64,000 bases of DNA, from contig NC_007645.1 in NCBI RefSeq assembly GCF_000012985.1, positions 6,685,001 to 6,749,000 on the forward strand, written 5' to 3'. The notes under the pieces are model-generated. The model saw nothing but the letters and a program-made list of their open reading frames with translations, was not told where the DNA came from and did not search any database. Below are positions 27,579 to 36,850 of this stretch, one piece after another (position 1 is the stretch's first letter; the number at the start of each line of letters is the position of its first letter). Made by a program: the position numbers and the translations under genes. The DNA is from Hahella chejuensis KCTC 2396 (lineage in GTDB: Bacteria > Pseudomonadota > Gammaproteobacteria > Pseudomonadales > Oleiphilaceae).

Positions 27579-28265
27579 TCAGGCGGATTTTTTCCGAATG
27601 CGGTCCAATACGGCGTCCGCCTCCGTTCTGGCTCCGATACCCGCTTTACGCAGTTTATCCTCCAGACCATCGTCATTGAGTCCCTCATCCAGTTGCTCCA
27701 TGGCGCGCTTCATATCGTCGAATCGCTCCTGTCGCTCCCGAATGCGCTGCAGGGAATCCTGCATATCGCTGATGCGCGATCCCATGGAGTTCGCCCGCAC
27801 CGTCAGTGACGCCGTCGCCTGCTGCGTGCTCTGGGTAGCCTGCACCATGCGCAACTCACGTCGATAGTTCTGAATACTTTGCGCAGCGGACTGCAGACTC
27901 AGGCGCAACTTTCTCTCATGCTCATTCAGTTTTTCCGCCGCTTTCCGCTCATCCGCAAGCGTTTTCTCCTGATCCGCAATGACTGTCGCCAGATCATGCG
28001 CCAGCTCTTGCAGTCCCTTCTCCAGCGCCATACCCGCCTGCGACTCTTTTTCCTCCAGATATCTGGCGCGGCGGGCAATGCCTCGCTCCAACCGCATTTT
28101 TTCCGCCATGACCCGCGCCAGATCATGTTTGGCCTGCCCCATGGCGCATTCGCAGTCGTATATTTCCTGTTCAAAAATACGGATGGCGTTCGCATCCACC
28201 ACCCGCTCCGCACTCTCACGTGTCGCGCCGCGCACGGCGGTCAACATTTTTTGCATGTAGTACAT
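27579..28265 (-). CDS. PspA/IM30 family membrane-stress protein
   Basis: Almost wholly helical, coiled-coil protein of about 228 residues. The opening block (RGATRESAERVVDANAIRIF) and the long heptad stretches are those of PspA/IM30, which binds and protects stressed inner membranes in ESCRT-III-like polymers. ATG 28265 (MYYMQKM) is preferred because gaggtg lies 7 bp before it; a start at 28286 lacks such a site. It is transcribed with the YiaA-like membrane gene, 63 bp upstream. A second PspA paralogue lies at 36847-37530. There is no pspF or pspBC here. Confidence 0.87.
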   Translation of the reverse strand: MYYMQKMLTAVRGATRESAERVVDANAIRIFEQEIYDCECAMGQAKHDLARVMAEKMRLERGIARRARYLEEKESQAGMALEKGLQELAHDLATVIADQEKTLADERKAAEKLNEHERKLRLSLQSAAQSIQNYRRELRMVQATQSTQQATASLTVRANSMGSRISDMQDSLQRIRERQERFDDMKRAMEQLDEGLNDDGLEDKLRKAGIGARTEADAVLDRIRKKSA

Positions 28266-28328
28266 ATAAAGCACCTCGTGATTCATAAGTCGTCCCTGGC
28301 GGACGGTTTGCGGCCTGCTTGCATTCGG

Positions 28329-28601
28329 TTACTCAGCATAGTCCCGCAGCATTTGGTTGGTTTTGGCTTCATTGATCTTGTGGATAAGGCGATGGGATTC
28401 ATGTTCATCGCGCATGGTTTTAGACAGCGTGATAGTCGAGCTGATGAGAAACAGCGTACTGATGCTGAAATAACCTTTGATAAGCAAATCCACCGGCATG
28501 AAGAAAATGCCGGCGCCCACGGCGGCGAGCGCGATGACGAAAGAAGACTTCACGTAAAACAACCAACCTTTGGAATTACTCTGGATTTCTGCAACTGTCA
28601 T
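28329..28601 (-). CDS. YiaA/YiaB two-helix inner-membrane protein
   Basis: Small membrane protein of 90 residues. WLFYVKSSFVIALAAVGAGIF and the following VDLLIKGYFSISTLFLISST segment are two membrane helices of the YiaAB domain, and the last about 35 residues are hydrophilic. ATG 28601 (MTVAEIQ) follows gaggga at 7 bp; an upstream extension to 28637 is less likely. First gene of a two-gene unit with the PspA-type gene, suggesting that the pair acts together at the membrane. Confidence 0.8.
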   Translation of the reverse strand: MTVAEIQSNSKGWLFYVKSSFVIALAAVGAGIFFMPVDLLIKGYFSISTLFLISSTITLSKTMRDEHESHRLIHKINEAKTNQMLRDYAE

Positions 28602-28773
28602 GAGTTGTCCCTCTGTGTGATCCGATGTCCCGCTCACTCTGCTGTCGCCCCCGCTATTTTTGAATCTAAATCTGAATGGGTGCTGAATGGCCGCCTCAAA
28701 GTATCGTCATGCGATACCTTCACTGGAAACAGGCTATTCCTACACAGATATCAATCCCCAGCTCACCCACATG

Positions 28774-28803
28774 TTGACACTGATTATTTTACAAACCTAA
28801 AAT
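28774..28803 (+). promoter_or_regulatory. Sigma-70 promoter of the RND efflux operon
   Basis: The -35 is ttgaca (28774-28779) and the -10 is taaaat (28798-28803), 18 bp apart. Directly after it is the inverted repeat atgttt / aaacat (28802-28807 and 28815-28820), placed where a repressor would block transcription start. Confidence 0.65.
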
Positions 28804-28837
28804 GTTTACACTTAAAACATAAACAAGGATCACCTCC

Positions 28838-29875
28838 ATGCGTCCCTTTTATCGTGCTTTGACCTTCTCAGTGGCGACGTTGATATATGGCGTCGCGCCC
28901 CTGGCCAATGCAGACGAGCCTGTCGTTCATACGGAAACCGTTCGCCTGGAAACCTATACGATTCCCATCACCACCAGCGGCGTGCTCGCCAATCAGTCTG
29001 AGCAGACGCTGTCTTTCAAAACCCCGGGGATTGTTGCGGATATTTCCGTGAAGGAAGGACAGCGGGTCCGCGCGGGAGAACTGATCGCCGTCCTCGACAG
29101 AGAAGAAATCGCAGCGGAAGTGGCTCAGGCGGAGGCTTACCGGGACGACGCTCAACGGAGTCTGGAACGATTCAAAAAGCTATACGCCAGCAAGGTCGCG
29201 CCGCTTGAACAAGTGCAATCTGCGGAAACCGCCTTGCGGGTGGAGAGCGCCCGTCTCAAAGTAGCTCGCTTCAATTTCAAGCATTCGGAAATCATCGCCC
29301 CCAGCGATGGCGTCGTACTGCGCCGCCTGATCGAACCCAATGAACTGGTCAGCGCACAGCGTCCCGCATTTGTCTTCGCCCAGGAGAACGCGGGCTGGGT
29401 CATTCGCGTGGGCGTCAGCGACAAAGAAATCGTACGCGTTAGAGAGGGAGATAAGGCGGAGGTGCGTTTGGACGCCTACCCCGGTCAAGCCCTGAATGGG
29501 GACGTTTATGAAACCGCGGCGAAAGCCAGTCCCGGCAGCGGAGTTTTCGAGGTGGAGGTGCGTCTGCATCCCAATGACGCGCGACTGTTGTCAGGCATGG
29601 TCGCGCGAGTGACGCTGACGCCCAAAGCGGAGGAGCAACTGGTGATGATACCGCTCAGCGCCATTATCAGCGCCGGCGGTAAGAATGCGGAGGTTTTCGT
29701 ATTGGACGCCAATAACCGCGCTCATCGCCGTCGGATCGTACTACGTGACTTTTCTTCTTCCCATGTCGCCGTGGCCCATGGCCTGGAAGCGGGGGAAACT
29801 CTGGTCACCCGCGGAGCCACCGGACTGGTGGAAGGCATGCTGGCGACGCCCGTCGCACTAGCCGCCAATCCCTGA
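28838..29875 (+). CDS. RND efflux periplasmic adaptor (membrane fusion protein)
   Basis: Adaptor of 345 residues. The signal peptide ends near PLANA (about residue 25). It is followed by a biotinyl-lipoyl-like domain (GIVADISVKEGQRVRAGELIA), an alpha-hairpin (about 90-145), then beta-barrel and membrane-proximal domains (PLSAIISAGGKNAEVFVLD). It links the RND pump encoded 23 bp downstream to an outer-membrane channel; no TolC-like gene is in the operon, so a channel from elsewhere must serve. Start ATG 28838 has aagga 8 bp upstream. Substrate is not predictable from sequence. Confidence 0.9.
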   Translation: MRPFYRALTFSVATLIYGVAPLANADEPVVHTETVRLETYTIPITTSGVLANQSEQTLSFKTPGIVADISVKEGQRVRAGELIAVLDREEIAAEVAQAEAYRDDAQRSLERFKKLYASKVAPLEQVQSAETALRVESARLKVARFNFKHSEIIAPSDGVVLRRLIEPNELVSAQRPAFVFAQENAGWVIRVGVSDKEIVRVREGDKAEVRLDAYPGQALNGDVYETAAKASPGSGVFEVEVRLHPNDARLLSGMVARVTLTPKAEEQLVMIPLSAIISAGGKNAEVFVLDANNRAHRRRIVLRDFSSSHVAVAHGLEAGETLVTRGATGLVEGMLATPVALAANP

Positions 29876-29898
29876 TCTATCACATCGGAGTATCCGCC

Positions 29899-32800
29899 AT
29901 GCGCCTGCCGGAATTAGCCATCCGCAACCACGCCTTCGCCTGGGTCGCCGTTTTATTGTTGCTCGGTCTCGGCCTGGTTTCTTTTCTCACTATGCCGCGT
30001 TCGGAAGATCCGCAATTCGACTTCCCGACGACCCTGACCACCGTTCTCTATCCCGGCGCCACACCAGTGGATATGGAGCGTCTGGTGGTGGACCCCATCG
30101 AAGACGCCATCAACGAGCTGGAGGACCTGAAGTCGGTTTACACCGAGATAGAAGACGGTTTGGTGCTGGTGCGCACGGAGTTTCTGTACGGCAGCGATCC
30201 AGAAGATAAATTTGAAGATGTCGTGGGGGCCATCCAGAGCATCCGCAGCGAGTTGCCGCCTGACCTCGCCCGCCTGAAAACGGAAAAGCTATCTCCGGCG
30301 GACGTGAATATTCTACAGATCGCCCTGGTTTCCGGCTCCGCGTCCACCAAAGAGTTCAAGTACTATGCCGAGCGTCTGGAAACCCGTCTGGAGAGAGTTT
30401 CCGGCGTCAAGCGCGTGGATGTGAAAGGGCTGGCGGACCTGGAAGTGCAGGTGAAAGCGGACTGGGTGTTACTGCGTCGCCATGGGGTGTCCCTGGACGA
30501 ACTGGCGGAAGTGGTGCGCAGAACCGCGCAAAATCTTCCCGGTGGATACGTCAACGGCGACGATCGCCGCTTCAACGTTCGCACCAGCGGCGACTACAAA
30601 GATATTGAGACCCTCTCCCGCACCGTAGTGCGCGCCCGGGATGGCCATGCCGTTTACATCGGCGATTTGGCGGATATTCGCCTGCAAGACAGCACGCCCA
30701 CCTACAGCGCCCGCTATCAGGGCGAGCCCGCCGTTTTCATCACAGTGGTTCAGCGTAAGGGCAGCAATATTTTCGATGTCATGGCGGGCGTGAAAACCAC
30801 TCTCGACAGCTTCGCCGCCGAGCTGCCAGACAACTTTCAAACCCATCTCGCTCATGATCAAAGCGTCAGCGTCAATGAACGCGTCGACGGCTTCTTCGAA
30901 AACCTTTGGCAGGGCCTGTTGTTGGTCGCCGTCGTAGTACTGACGTCTCTGGGCGCGCGCGCCGCTTTCGTTATCGTACTGGCGATCCCTTTTTCCATCC
31001 TCATCGGCTTAGGATGGTTGGACCTGACCGGTTTTGGTCTGCAACAAATGTCCATCGTCGGGCTGGTGATCGCTCTCGGATTGCTGGTGGACAACGCCAT
31101 CGTCGTCACAGAAAACGTGGAGCGCTATCTGCGTCAGGGCGACAACCGGGAGGACGCCGCCATTAAAGGGACCTCGCAAGTTGGCTGGGCGGTGGTGAGC
31201 GGCACGGTCACGACGGTACTGGCGTTTTTGCCGATTCTGTTGCTGCAGAGCGGTTCCGGCACTTTTATCCGCTCCATGCCTGTCACCGTGATCCTGACGC
31301 TGGCCGCGTCGCTGCTGATCGCTCTTACCATCACCCCCCTGTTGGCCAGCCGTTTTCTGAAAGGCGGCGGGGCGTCATCCTCCAGGCCAGGCTGGTTGTT
31401 GCGCGCGCTGACGAGTTTCGCAGAAGGTCCTTATGCTCGCGGCCTGGCGTGGAGTCTACGCCATCCATGGCTCGTGCTGATCATCTCCGCTGTGTTTCTG
31501 GCGGGCGCCCTGTCTCTGTTCGGCCAAGTTGGAGTAAGTCTGTTTCCAAAAGCGGAAAAATCGATGATATTGGTGAATGTGGAGACGCCGGAAGGCTCCA
31601 CCTTCGAATCCACCCGCAAAGCCGCTCAGGAAGTGGAGCAATACCTGATGGAGCAGCCCGGCGTCAACGCCGTCGCCACCAACATCGGCAAAAGTAATCC
31701 ACGCGTGTACTACAACACCATGGACAGCAAGCAGCAGCCCAATTACGCTCAGCTGCTGGTGCAGTTGACGCCGCGGCCTTATCAGGAAATAGAACAGTGG
31801 GTCAGCGAGCAGCGCGAACACTACAAAACCTTCGCCGACGCTCAGGTGCGTTTCAAGGAGTTTCATCAGGGGCCGCCCGTGCAGGCGCCCATCACCATTC
31901 GCGTTACTGGAGACAATATAGAGCATCTGCGGCAGGCGGCTCAGGATGTCAGCGACATCATCGCCAACACCGACGGCGCTATCAATGTCGACGCCCCGAT
32001 CAGTCGGCATAAAGTGGATTTGCGTGTCAACATCAACCGCGATAAGGCAGCGTTTCACCATGTCAGTCTGGACGCCATCGACCGCACTGTTCGCGGTGGT
32101 CTGGTAGGTCTGAATGTAGGCTCGTTGCGGGATGATGAAGGTGAAGACTATCCCATCATCGTCACCGCGAGAGAGCGCGCCGAACCGGAGCTGGATCAGT
32201 TTCAGCGCATGATGGTCGCCAACACTGAAGGCGTTCTGACGCCGCTGATTCAGGTTGCGGATATCGAGCTGGAAACCGCTGTGCCTAAGTTTCAGCACTA
32301 TAACCTGGAGCGAATGGCGATGGTGACGGCGGATATAAAACCCGGTTACCAGACCGAAGCCGTCACCAACGCGATTGTGGACAAACTGGACGCCTATTCC
32401 TGGCCTCAAGGCGTCCACTACACGGTAGGGGGCGAGCAGGAAAACCGTAAAGAGTCGTTCGGCGGCATGGCGAAGGCCCTGCTGGTGGCGGTGGTAGGCA
32501 TCTTCGCGGTGCTGGTGATGCAGTTCCGTTCGTTTTCCCAGCCGCTAATCATCTTCGCCGCGCTGCCCTTCGCCATCATTGGAGCGATACTGGGGCTCTA
32601 CTTTACAGGTAATACTTTTTCGTTCACCGCTTTCGTCGGGCTCACTTCACTGGTGGGAATCGTCGTCAACAACTCCATCATTCTGGTGGATTACGCCAAC
32701 CAGATACGCGGGGAAGGCGTCAGTGTGAGCGAGGCGATGGCGCGGTCCGCCCGCACCCGCCTGATTCCCATTTTACTAACGTCGCTGACCACAATTGGCG

Positions 32801-33018
32801 GACTGACGCCGCTGACGTTGACCGGATCGTCCATGTGGGCGCCCATGGGCTGGACGATAATTGGCGGTCTTACCACTTCAACACTACTGACGCTATTTGT
32901 AGTACCGGCTTTGTATCGCTTGTTTGAAGGGTCCGGACGGCAGGTAAAAAGCCTGAGTGACGCACAGATAAGCGGGCGGGATGGTGAGGCTGTGACTACT
33001 TATTCAGCCACTCCGTGA
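29899..33018 (+). CDS. RND efflux transporter permease
   Basis: Inner-membrane RND pump of 1039 residues, the full AcrB-like length with 12 membrane helices and two large periplasmic loops. The TM4 block GLVIALGLLVDNAIVVTENV carries the proton-relay aspartate, with Asn in the second position, as is common in the VexF-like branch. It works with the adaptor encoded before it. Its last 23 bp overlap the end of the convergent FHA-EAL gene. Drug or small-molecule export is expected; the substrate is unknown. Confidence 0.92.
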   Translation: MRLPELAIRNHAFAWVAVLLLLGLGLVSFLTMPRSEDPQFDFPTTLTTVLYPGATPVDMERLVVDPIEDAINELEDLKSVYTEIEDGLVLVRTEFLYGSDPEDKFEDVVGAIQSIRSELPPDLARLKTEKLSPADVNILQIALVSGSASTKEFKYYAERLETRLERVSGVKRVDVKGLADLEVQVKADWVLLRRHGVSLDELAEVVRRTAQNLPGGYVNGDDRRFNVRTSGDYKDIETLSRTVVRARDGHAVYIGDLADIRLQDSTPTYSARYQGEPAVFITVVQRKGSNIFDVMAGVKTTLDSFAAELPDNFQTHLAHDQSVSVNERVDGFFENLWQGLLLVAVVVLTSLGARAAFVIVLAIPFSILIGLGWLDLTGFGLQQMSIVGLVIALGLLVDNAIVVTENVERYLRQGDNREDAAIKGTSQVGWAVVSGTVTTVLAFLPILLLQSGSGTFIRSMPVTVILTLAASLLIALTITPLLASRFLKGGGASSSRPGWLLRALTSFAEGPYARGLAWSLRHPWLVLIISAVFLAGALSLFGQVGVSLFPKAEKSMILVNVETPEGSTFESTRKAAQEVEQYLMEQPGVNAVATNIGKSNPRVYYNTMDSKQQPNYAQLLVQLTPRPYQEIEQWVSEQREHYKTFADAQVRFKEFHQGPPVQAPITIRVTGDNIEHLRQAAQDVSDIIANTDGAINVDAPISRHKVDLRVNINRDKAAFHHVSLDAIDRTVRGGLVGLNVGSLRDDEGEDYPIIVTARERAEPELDQFQRMMVANTEGVLTPLIQVADIELETAVPKFQHYNLERMAMVTADIKPGYQTEAVTNAIVDKLDAYSWPQGVHYTVGGEQENRKESFGGMAKALLVAVVGIFAVLVMQFRSFSQPLIIFAALPFAIIGAILGLYFTGNTFSFTAFVGLTSLVGIVVNNSIILVDYANQIRGEGVSVSEAMARSARTRLIPILLTSLTTIGGLTPLTLTGSSMWAPMGWTIIGGLTTSTLLTLFVVPALYRLFEGSGRQVKSLSDAQISGRDGEAVTTYSATP

Positions 33019-34093
33019 TGGGCATGGGATAACCGAAGGCGAACCCCTGAATAAGGTCGAAATTCATGCGCTGGCAAACCACCGCCTCCTCTTTGGAGCC
33101 GACGCCTTCCGCCAGCGCCTTCACTCCCATTTTGTGCACCATGGACACCAATAGCTCCAACAGTTCCTGACGTTGGGGCGATTTGTGGATATTACGAATC
33201 AGGGCGATATCGAACTTTACGACGTCCGGCGGGGCTTCCGCCAATTCCACCAGACGCGCCTGTCCGGCGCCGAAATCGTCATAGGCCAAACCGATCCCCA
33301 TAGTGCGGATTTCCTTGGCGAGGGCTTGAATCACCATAAAATTGGTGACCGCCTGCTCATGAATCTCCAATACCAGCTCCACATTGGGGTGCGTCTTGCG
33401 CACATGCTCCAGCGTCGCCAGTAGACGCGGGCCATCCAATAACTCTTGCGGGTGCGTATTTACGAACAGCGGCATTTTCAGTTTATGTTCTGCAGCGTCC
33501 TTGATGCCAATGACACGGAACAGTTCGCTAAGCTCCACCGCCAGGTCGACGCTCTCCGCAATGGTGAACAGCGGCCCCGGACTGGGCAACAGGTTCGGAT
33601 GCGCCCCCCGTCCCAGCAGTTCGTAGGCGACGGCTTTACCTTTGATATCTACGATAGGTTGAAAGACGGCGTTCACCAGCGTCTGGGATATCAATTCCTT
33701 CAGATCCCGGGCCCCCAAAGGAATGCGCTGCGACAGATCGCCTTGCATCACCATCGTAGAGTAGGTCGACTCAGTCGGTGTCGGCGGACGGTCTTCTTCA
33801 TCCACCAGTCGCGCCTCAATGTGGGCGAAATGAATGACGTCTCCGCTACAAACAGGGGTCACTTGGTTGATGCGGCAGTGATTGACGAAAGTCCCGTTGG
33901 TGGAGGACAAATCGCGGACGAATAGTTGCCCTCCATCCTGATGGAACTCAGCGTGCTGCCGGGAAACGTCTGTGGCGTCTATGGTGAAGCTGACGTTGTC
34001 ACTGCGACCGACAACGAATGGAAAATCCCTGACCGGTAGACGCTTTAATTGATTACCCTGGCCTGAATAACATTCCAGATACCAACGTGTCAC
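32996..34093 (-). CDS. FHA-EAL protein (phosphopeptide-binding plus c-di-GMP phosphodiesterase)
   Basis: Protein of 365 residues fusing two signalling domains. Residues about 1-100 are a forkhead-associated domain (VVGRSDNVSFTID, SRQHAEFH, LSSTNGTFVN), which binds phosphothreonine. Residues about 130-365 are an EAL domain. Its catalytic set looks intact: ELLGRG for ExL, FVNTHP, LEIHEQ, YDDFGAG, VKFD, AEGV and LIQGF. It is therefore predicted to hydrolyse cyclic di-GMP under control of a phosphorylated partner. Start is GTG 34093 after gaggta. No kinase gene is adjacent. Confidence 0.88.
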   Translation of the reverse strand: MTRWYLECYSGQGNQLKRLPVRDFPFVVGRSDNVSFTIDATDVSRQHAEFHQDGGQLFVRDLSSTNGTFVNHCRINQVTPVCSGDVIHFAHIEARLVDEEDRPPTPTESTYSTMVMQGDLSQRIPLGARDLKELISQTLVNAVFQPIVDIKGKAVAYELLGRGAHPNLLPSPGPLFTIAESVDLAVELSELFRVIGIKDAAEHKLKMPLFVNTHPQELLDGPRLLATLEHVRKTHPNVELVLEIHEQAVTNFMVIQALAKEIRTMGIGLAYDDFGAGQARLVELAEAPPDVVKFDIALIRNIHKSPQRQELLELLVSMVHKMGVKALAEGVGSKEEAVVCQRMNFDLIQGFAFGYPMPITEWLNK

Positions 34094-34279
34094 CGGTGTT
34101 TACCTCACAAACAACAGGCTTCCGAGCGGATACACGTACACGCCCTCCCCGGGCGAAATGCTTAAACGCGATTATCATAATTGTGGCCCATAATCCCTAT
34201 TAGTAAAGGAGATAATAGTGAAACAGTGTAAACCGCCCGGCGTCGGTTATTGTCGCCAAGCGACCAGCCTGGAAGGCGT

Positions 34280-34855
34280 TCAGCGCAGCAGTCTACGACA
34301 CTGATAGAGATAGCAAAGAACATCTCCACGCTGCGTCGGAACGACATGAAAGTCAGTGAACCCAGCCCTCTCCAAAGCGCTTCGCAAAGCTTCGTCGCTC
34401 AGCGCAGAACGATCTGTAACATCCGCATCCTCCGCCAGGATCAGTCGCCCACCCGGACGCACAACACGCGCCGCCTCAGCCAACCCTCCCGCGACGTCCC
34501 GCCAGTGATGCAGCGTATTCACCGCCCAGGCGATATCCACGGAAGCGTTCGCTAACGGCAAAGATTCCGCCGCGCCAGACAGATATTCAATCGATGCAAC
34601 GTTGTCCTTATGCTCTTTGGCGAACTGCAGCATCAGTGGCGTAGGTTCTACGCCCACCAAACGCCCCGTCGTCACCACAGCGGAAGCCAGACGCAACGCC
34701 TGCCCGCCGCCGCATCCTATATCCAGTACACAGCTGTCGGGCTTTAAGTCCGCCGCTTCGACAACAAACTCGTTACTTGGCCATTCGCTGTAATTGTCGC
34801 AGTACCAGCGCGTGATGGTCTCATTCCATTCCGGTTGATGTTTCTCCTCAGACAT
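34280..34855 (-). CDS. Class I SAM-dependent methyltransferase
   Basis: Methyltransferase of 191 residues. Motif I is VLDIGCGGGQALRLA (about residues 43-57), the acidic loop is LVGVEPTPLM, motif II is VDIAWAVNTLHHW and motif III is VRPGGRLILAED. It belongs to the Methyltransf_11/25-like group with free methyl-acceptor specificity. Start ATG 34855 follows gaggaaaagc. It is a single gene, divergent from the AraC regulator at 35154, which may control it. Substrate is unknown. Confidence 0.85.
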   Translation of the reverse strand: MSEEKHQPEWNETITRWYCDNYSEWPSNEFVVEAADLKPDSCVLDIGCGGGQALRLASAVVTTGRLVGVEPTPLMLQFAKEHKDNVASIEYLSGAAESLPLANASVDIAWAVNTLHHWRDVAGGLAEAARVVRPGGRLILAEDADVTDRSALSDEALRSALERAGFTDFHVVPTQRGDVLCYLYQCRRLLR

Positions 34856-35010
34856 ACCATGCTTTTCCTCTGGTTGAACTCCTGAACCATGGTAGGCGTC
34901 CCAGGCGTTTTTACGCAGAGCGGAACAAGGGAATAAATCGGCTGATATTTAGATTTATTGCTCTGGGAACTACGTTATCAACATGGCAATGATGTTGGCC
35001 TGCGGATAAT

Positions 35011-35113
35011 CAGGCGCACGGATGCGCCTGCGCGGCGGCTAGCTGCGGGAGACAGGGCCTGACATGCGCAGGCCCTGTCGTTGCAGACAAATAGAAGGAA
35101 ACTATTTGTCTGC
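35011..35113. repeat. Three tandem perfect hairpins in the methyltransferase-AraC gap
   Basis: The stems are caggcgca/tgcgcctg (35011-35018, 35023-35030), gacagggcct/aggccctgtc (35051-35060, 35070-35079) and gcagacaaatag/ctatttgtctgc (35083-35094, 35102-35113). Stems are 8, 10 and 12 bp, all perfect, with loops of 4, 9 and 7. They could be a structured leader, a small RNA, or operators for the AraC regulator. Confidence 0.7.
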
Positions 35114-35153
35114 CTGAGTAATAGAAAAAAGAAAAATCGGCTATATTCGTCCC

Positions 35154-35990
35154 ATGCATGCGACACAACCTATCGCCGTCGAACACGGCGTCATGAGCTT
35201 TAACGAACACAGCGAAGAGGCGTCCCACGCCGAGCATGTGTTATCCCTGATATTGGACGGCAGCGCGCGCATCCGTCATGGCGATGAAATCACGCTGGGA
35301 GCGGGGGTGGTCACGCTGGTTCCCGCAGGCATGCCTCACCGTTTGCTGTCGGCGAATAATCTGGAGGCATGGTGGCTGGGCTTTTGCGCCGGTTGTCTGA
35401 GTATTGACGAAACCCACCCGCTAATGTCCCCCTTCAAGCGGGTTCGCTCCGGTATGCCGCCGATGATCGTCATTGAGCCGACGCGACAGGCGCGTCTGCT
35501 TTCTCTGCTTGCGGATCTGCGTGAGGAGTGCCAAAACAACACACCTGAAACCGGCGTTGTCACCCGCTGCCTGCTTCTGTTGATATTAGCGGAAGTTAAC
35601 CGCGCTATGCGGGCAGACTCTCCACACACAGCGCCGCCGACTGACAGCCTGACAACACGGGCGCTGGAATATATTCAAAGTCACTGTCTGGAGAAAATAT
35701 CGTTGCAGGATGTCGCCACAGCGGTGCACCGTACGCCAGCGCATGTGGCGGCGGCGGTGAAGAAATCCACCGGCTATTCTGTAGGGGATTGGATCGCCCG
35801 CAACAAGTTGCAGGCAGCCAGCCTGAAGCTGGCCCACACAGGTGAATCAGTAGAGAAAATCGCCGTCAGCGTCGGGTGGAGCGACGTCACCCATTTCATA
35901 CGGCAATTCAAGAAGCACTATGGCGCAACGCCCGCTGCCTGGCGCAAGCAGGTCCGGGCCAATCATAGACCAGAGGAAGCGACGCGATGA
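35154..35990 (+). CDS. AraC-family transcriptional regulator
   Basis: Regulator of 278 residues. The first about 100 residues form a cupin-like sensing domain (ITLGAGVVTLVPAGMPHRL). The last about 100 form the paired AraC helix-turn-helix (LQDVATAVHRTPAHVAAAVK, then IAVSVGWSDVTHFIRQFKKH). Start ATG 35154 has no clear Shine-Dalgarno, so a leaderless or later start is possible. It lies divergent from the methyltransferase gene, with three hairpins in between. Ligand and targets are unknown. Confidence 0.87.
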   Translation: MHATQPIAVEHGVMSFNEHSEEASHAEHVLSLILDGSARIRHGDEITLGAGVVTLVPAGMPHRLLSANNLEAWWLGFCAGCLSIDETHPLMSPFKRVRSGMPPMIVIEPTRQARLLSLLADLREECQNNTPETGVVTRCLLLLILAEVNRAMRADSPHTAPPTDSLTTRALEYIQSHCLEKISLQDVATAVHRTPAHVAAAVKKSTGYSVGDWIARNKLQAASLKLAHTGESVEKIAVSVGWSDVTHFIRQFKKHYGATPAAWRKQVRANHRPEEATR

Positions 35991-36006
35991 CAGGCTACGG
36001 CTCTCT

Positions 36007-36306
36007 TTATTCCAGGTCAGAGTGGTCCACGCCAAGGTCATGCAGGATGTCCATTAATTCTTCTCGCGCCAGCTTTCTGACATTCAGAACCAGAATGATC
36101 TGCAGAAACAGGTCCGCGCCGAGAATGCCTTTATTGATCTTGTTGCGGAGATTATCCGCGCTCTGCTGGGTTCCGATTCGGGCCAGCCTGTCGCTAAGGT
36201 CGCTATACTTAACGCCACGTTTGGCCATTTCGAATTTAATGATGCGCGAAGCCAGTTCTCTCCAGGAGTTCATTGACGGTTTGGTTTCGTTTTCCATGGC
36301 GTCCAT
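36007..36306 (-). CDS. DUF6471-type small helical protein
   Basis: Protein of 99 residues. WRELASRIIKFEMAKRGVKY, SDLSDRLARIG and NLRNKINKGILGADLFLQII form the pattern I associate with DUF6471, which looks like a small helix-turn-helix domain. Start ATG 36306 follows aaagaagaa. It ends 17 bp after the convergent AraC gene and is divergent from the yjf-type operon, so it might regulate that operon, although this is only positional. Confidence 0.7.
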   Translation of the reverse strand: MDAMENETKPSMNSWRELASRIIKFEMAKRGVKYSDLSDRLARIGTQQSADNLRNKINKGILGADLFLQIILVLNVRKLAREELMDILHDLGVDHSDLE

Positions 36307-36445
36307 TTCTTCTTTATGTAAAAGATAATTTACGTTTATGAGTTAAAATTTACTATAGAGCAAAAAAAAGTTTGTGCAAATAAAATTCTTGGTGTACATT
36401 TTTCTACAAGCCTTCAATCGGGGTAAAAATTAATAGGAGAACAAA

Positions 36446-36850
36446 ATGAGCTGGGATCTCTTAAAGCTGGAAAGCCTTTTGAGTCAACGCGATGACTACG
36501 CAGTCACCAGAGAAGCGACCTGCCTGTGCATTACTAATAGCGACGGCATCGACGCCTATCTCGCGATCAGCGGCGAACAAATTATTGTCGAGTCTCTGCT
36601 GTTTGCAAAAGGCCAAGTTAAAGATTGCGCACTTCTGAATGACGACATTCTGAAAACGCATCAAATATTCCCTCTCACCACCATTGGCATCACCAATGTG
36701 GAAGGCGAGGACTATTACATGGCTTTCGGCGCCCTGTCGGCCCAATCCAAAGAAGAAAGCATCCTGATCGAGGTTGATATGTTGTTCCAAAACGTTGAAG
36801 CGTTTTTGGACGCGTACCAGAACCATCTTGTTAACGGAGTTGAATTATGA
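36446..36850 (+). CDS. yjfI: YjfI-like DUF2170 protein
   Basis: Cytosolic protein of 134 residues matching the DUF2170/YjfI pattern in size and position (TREATCLCITNSDGIDAYLA, FPLTTIGITNVEGEDYYMAF). First gene of an operon in the order yjfI-yjfJ-channel-yjfK-yjfL-yjfM-yjfC, the same order as in E. coli apart from the channel. The stop overlaps the yjfJ start (ATGA, 36847-36850). RBS aggaga lies before ATG 36446. Proposed role: partner of the PspA protein encoded next; its biochemistry is unknown. Confidence 0.85.
   Translation: MSWDLLKLESLLSQRDDYAVTREATCLCITNSDGIDAYLAISGEQIIVESLLFAKGQVKDCALLNDDILKTHQIFPLTTIGITNVEGEDYYMAFGALSAQSKEESILIEVDMLFQNVEAFLDAYQNHLVNGVEL

Noticed and set aside
27879..28862. 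327-residue plus-strand frame across the pspA/yiaA genes
   Set aside because: It is antisense to two genes with clear families and good ribosome sites, and runs into the adaptor gene start.
34218..34304. 28-residue plus-strand frame behind a strong aaaggag site
   Set aside because: The Shine-Dalgarno match is good, but the peptide has no features, overlaps the methyltransferase gene end antisense, and one such match is expected by chance.
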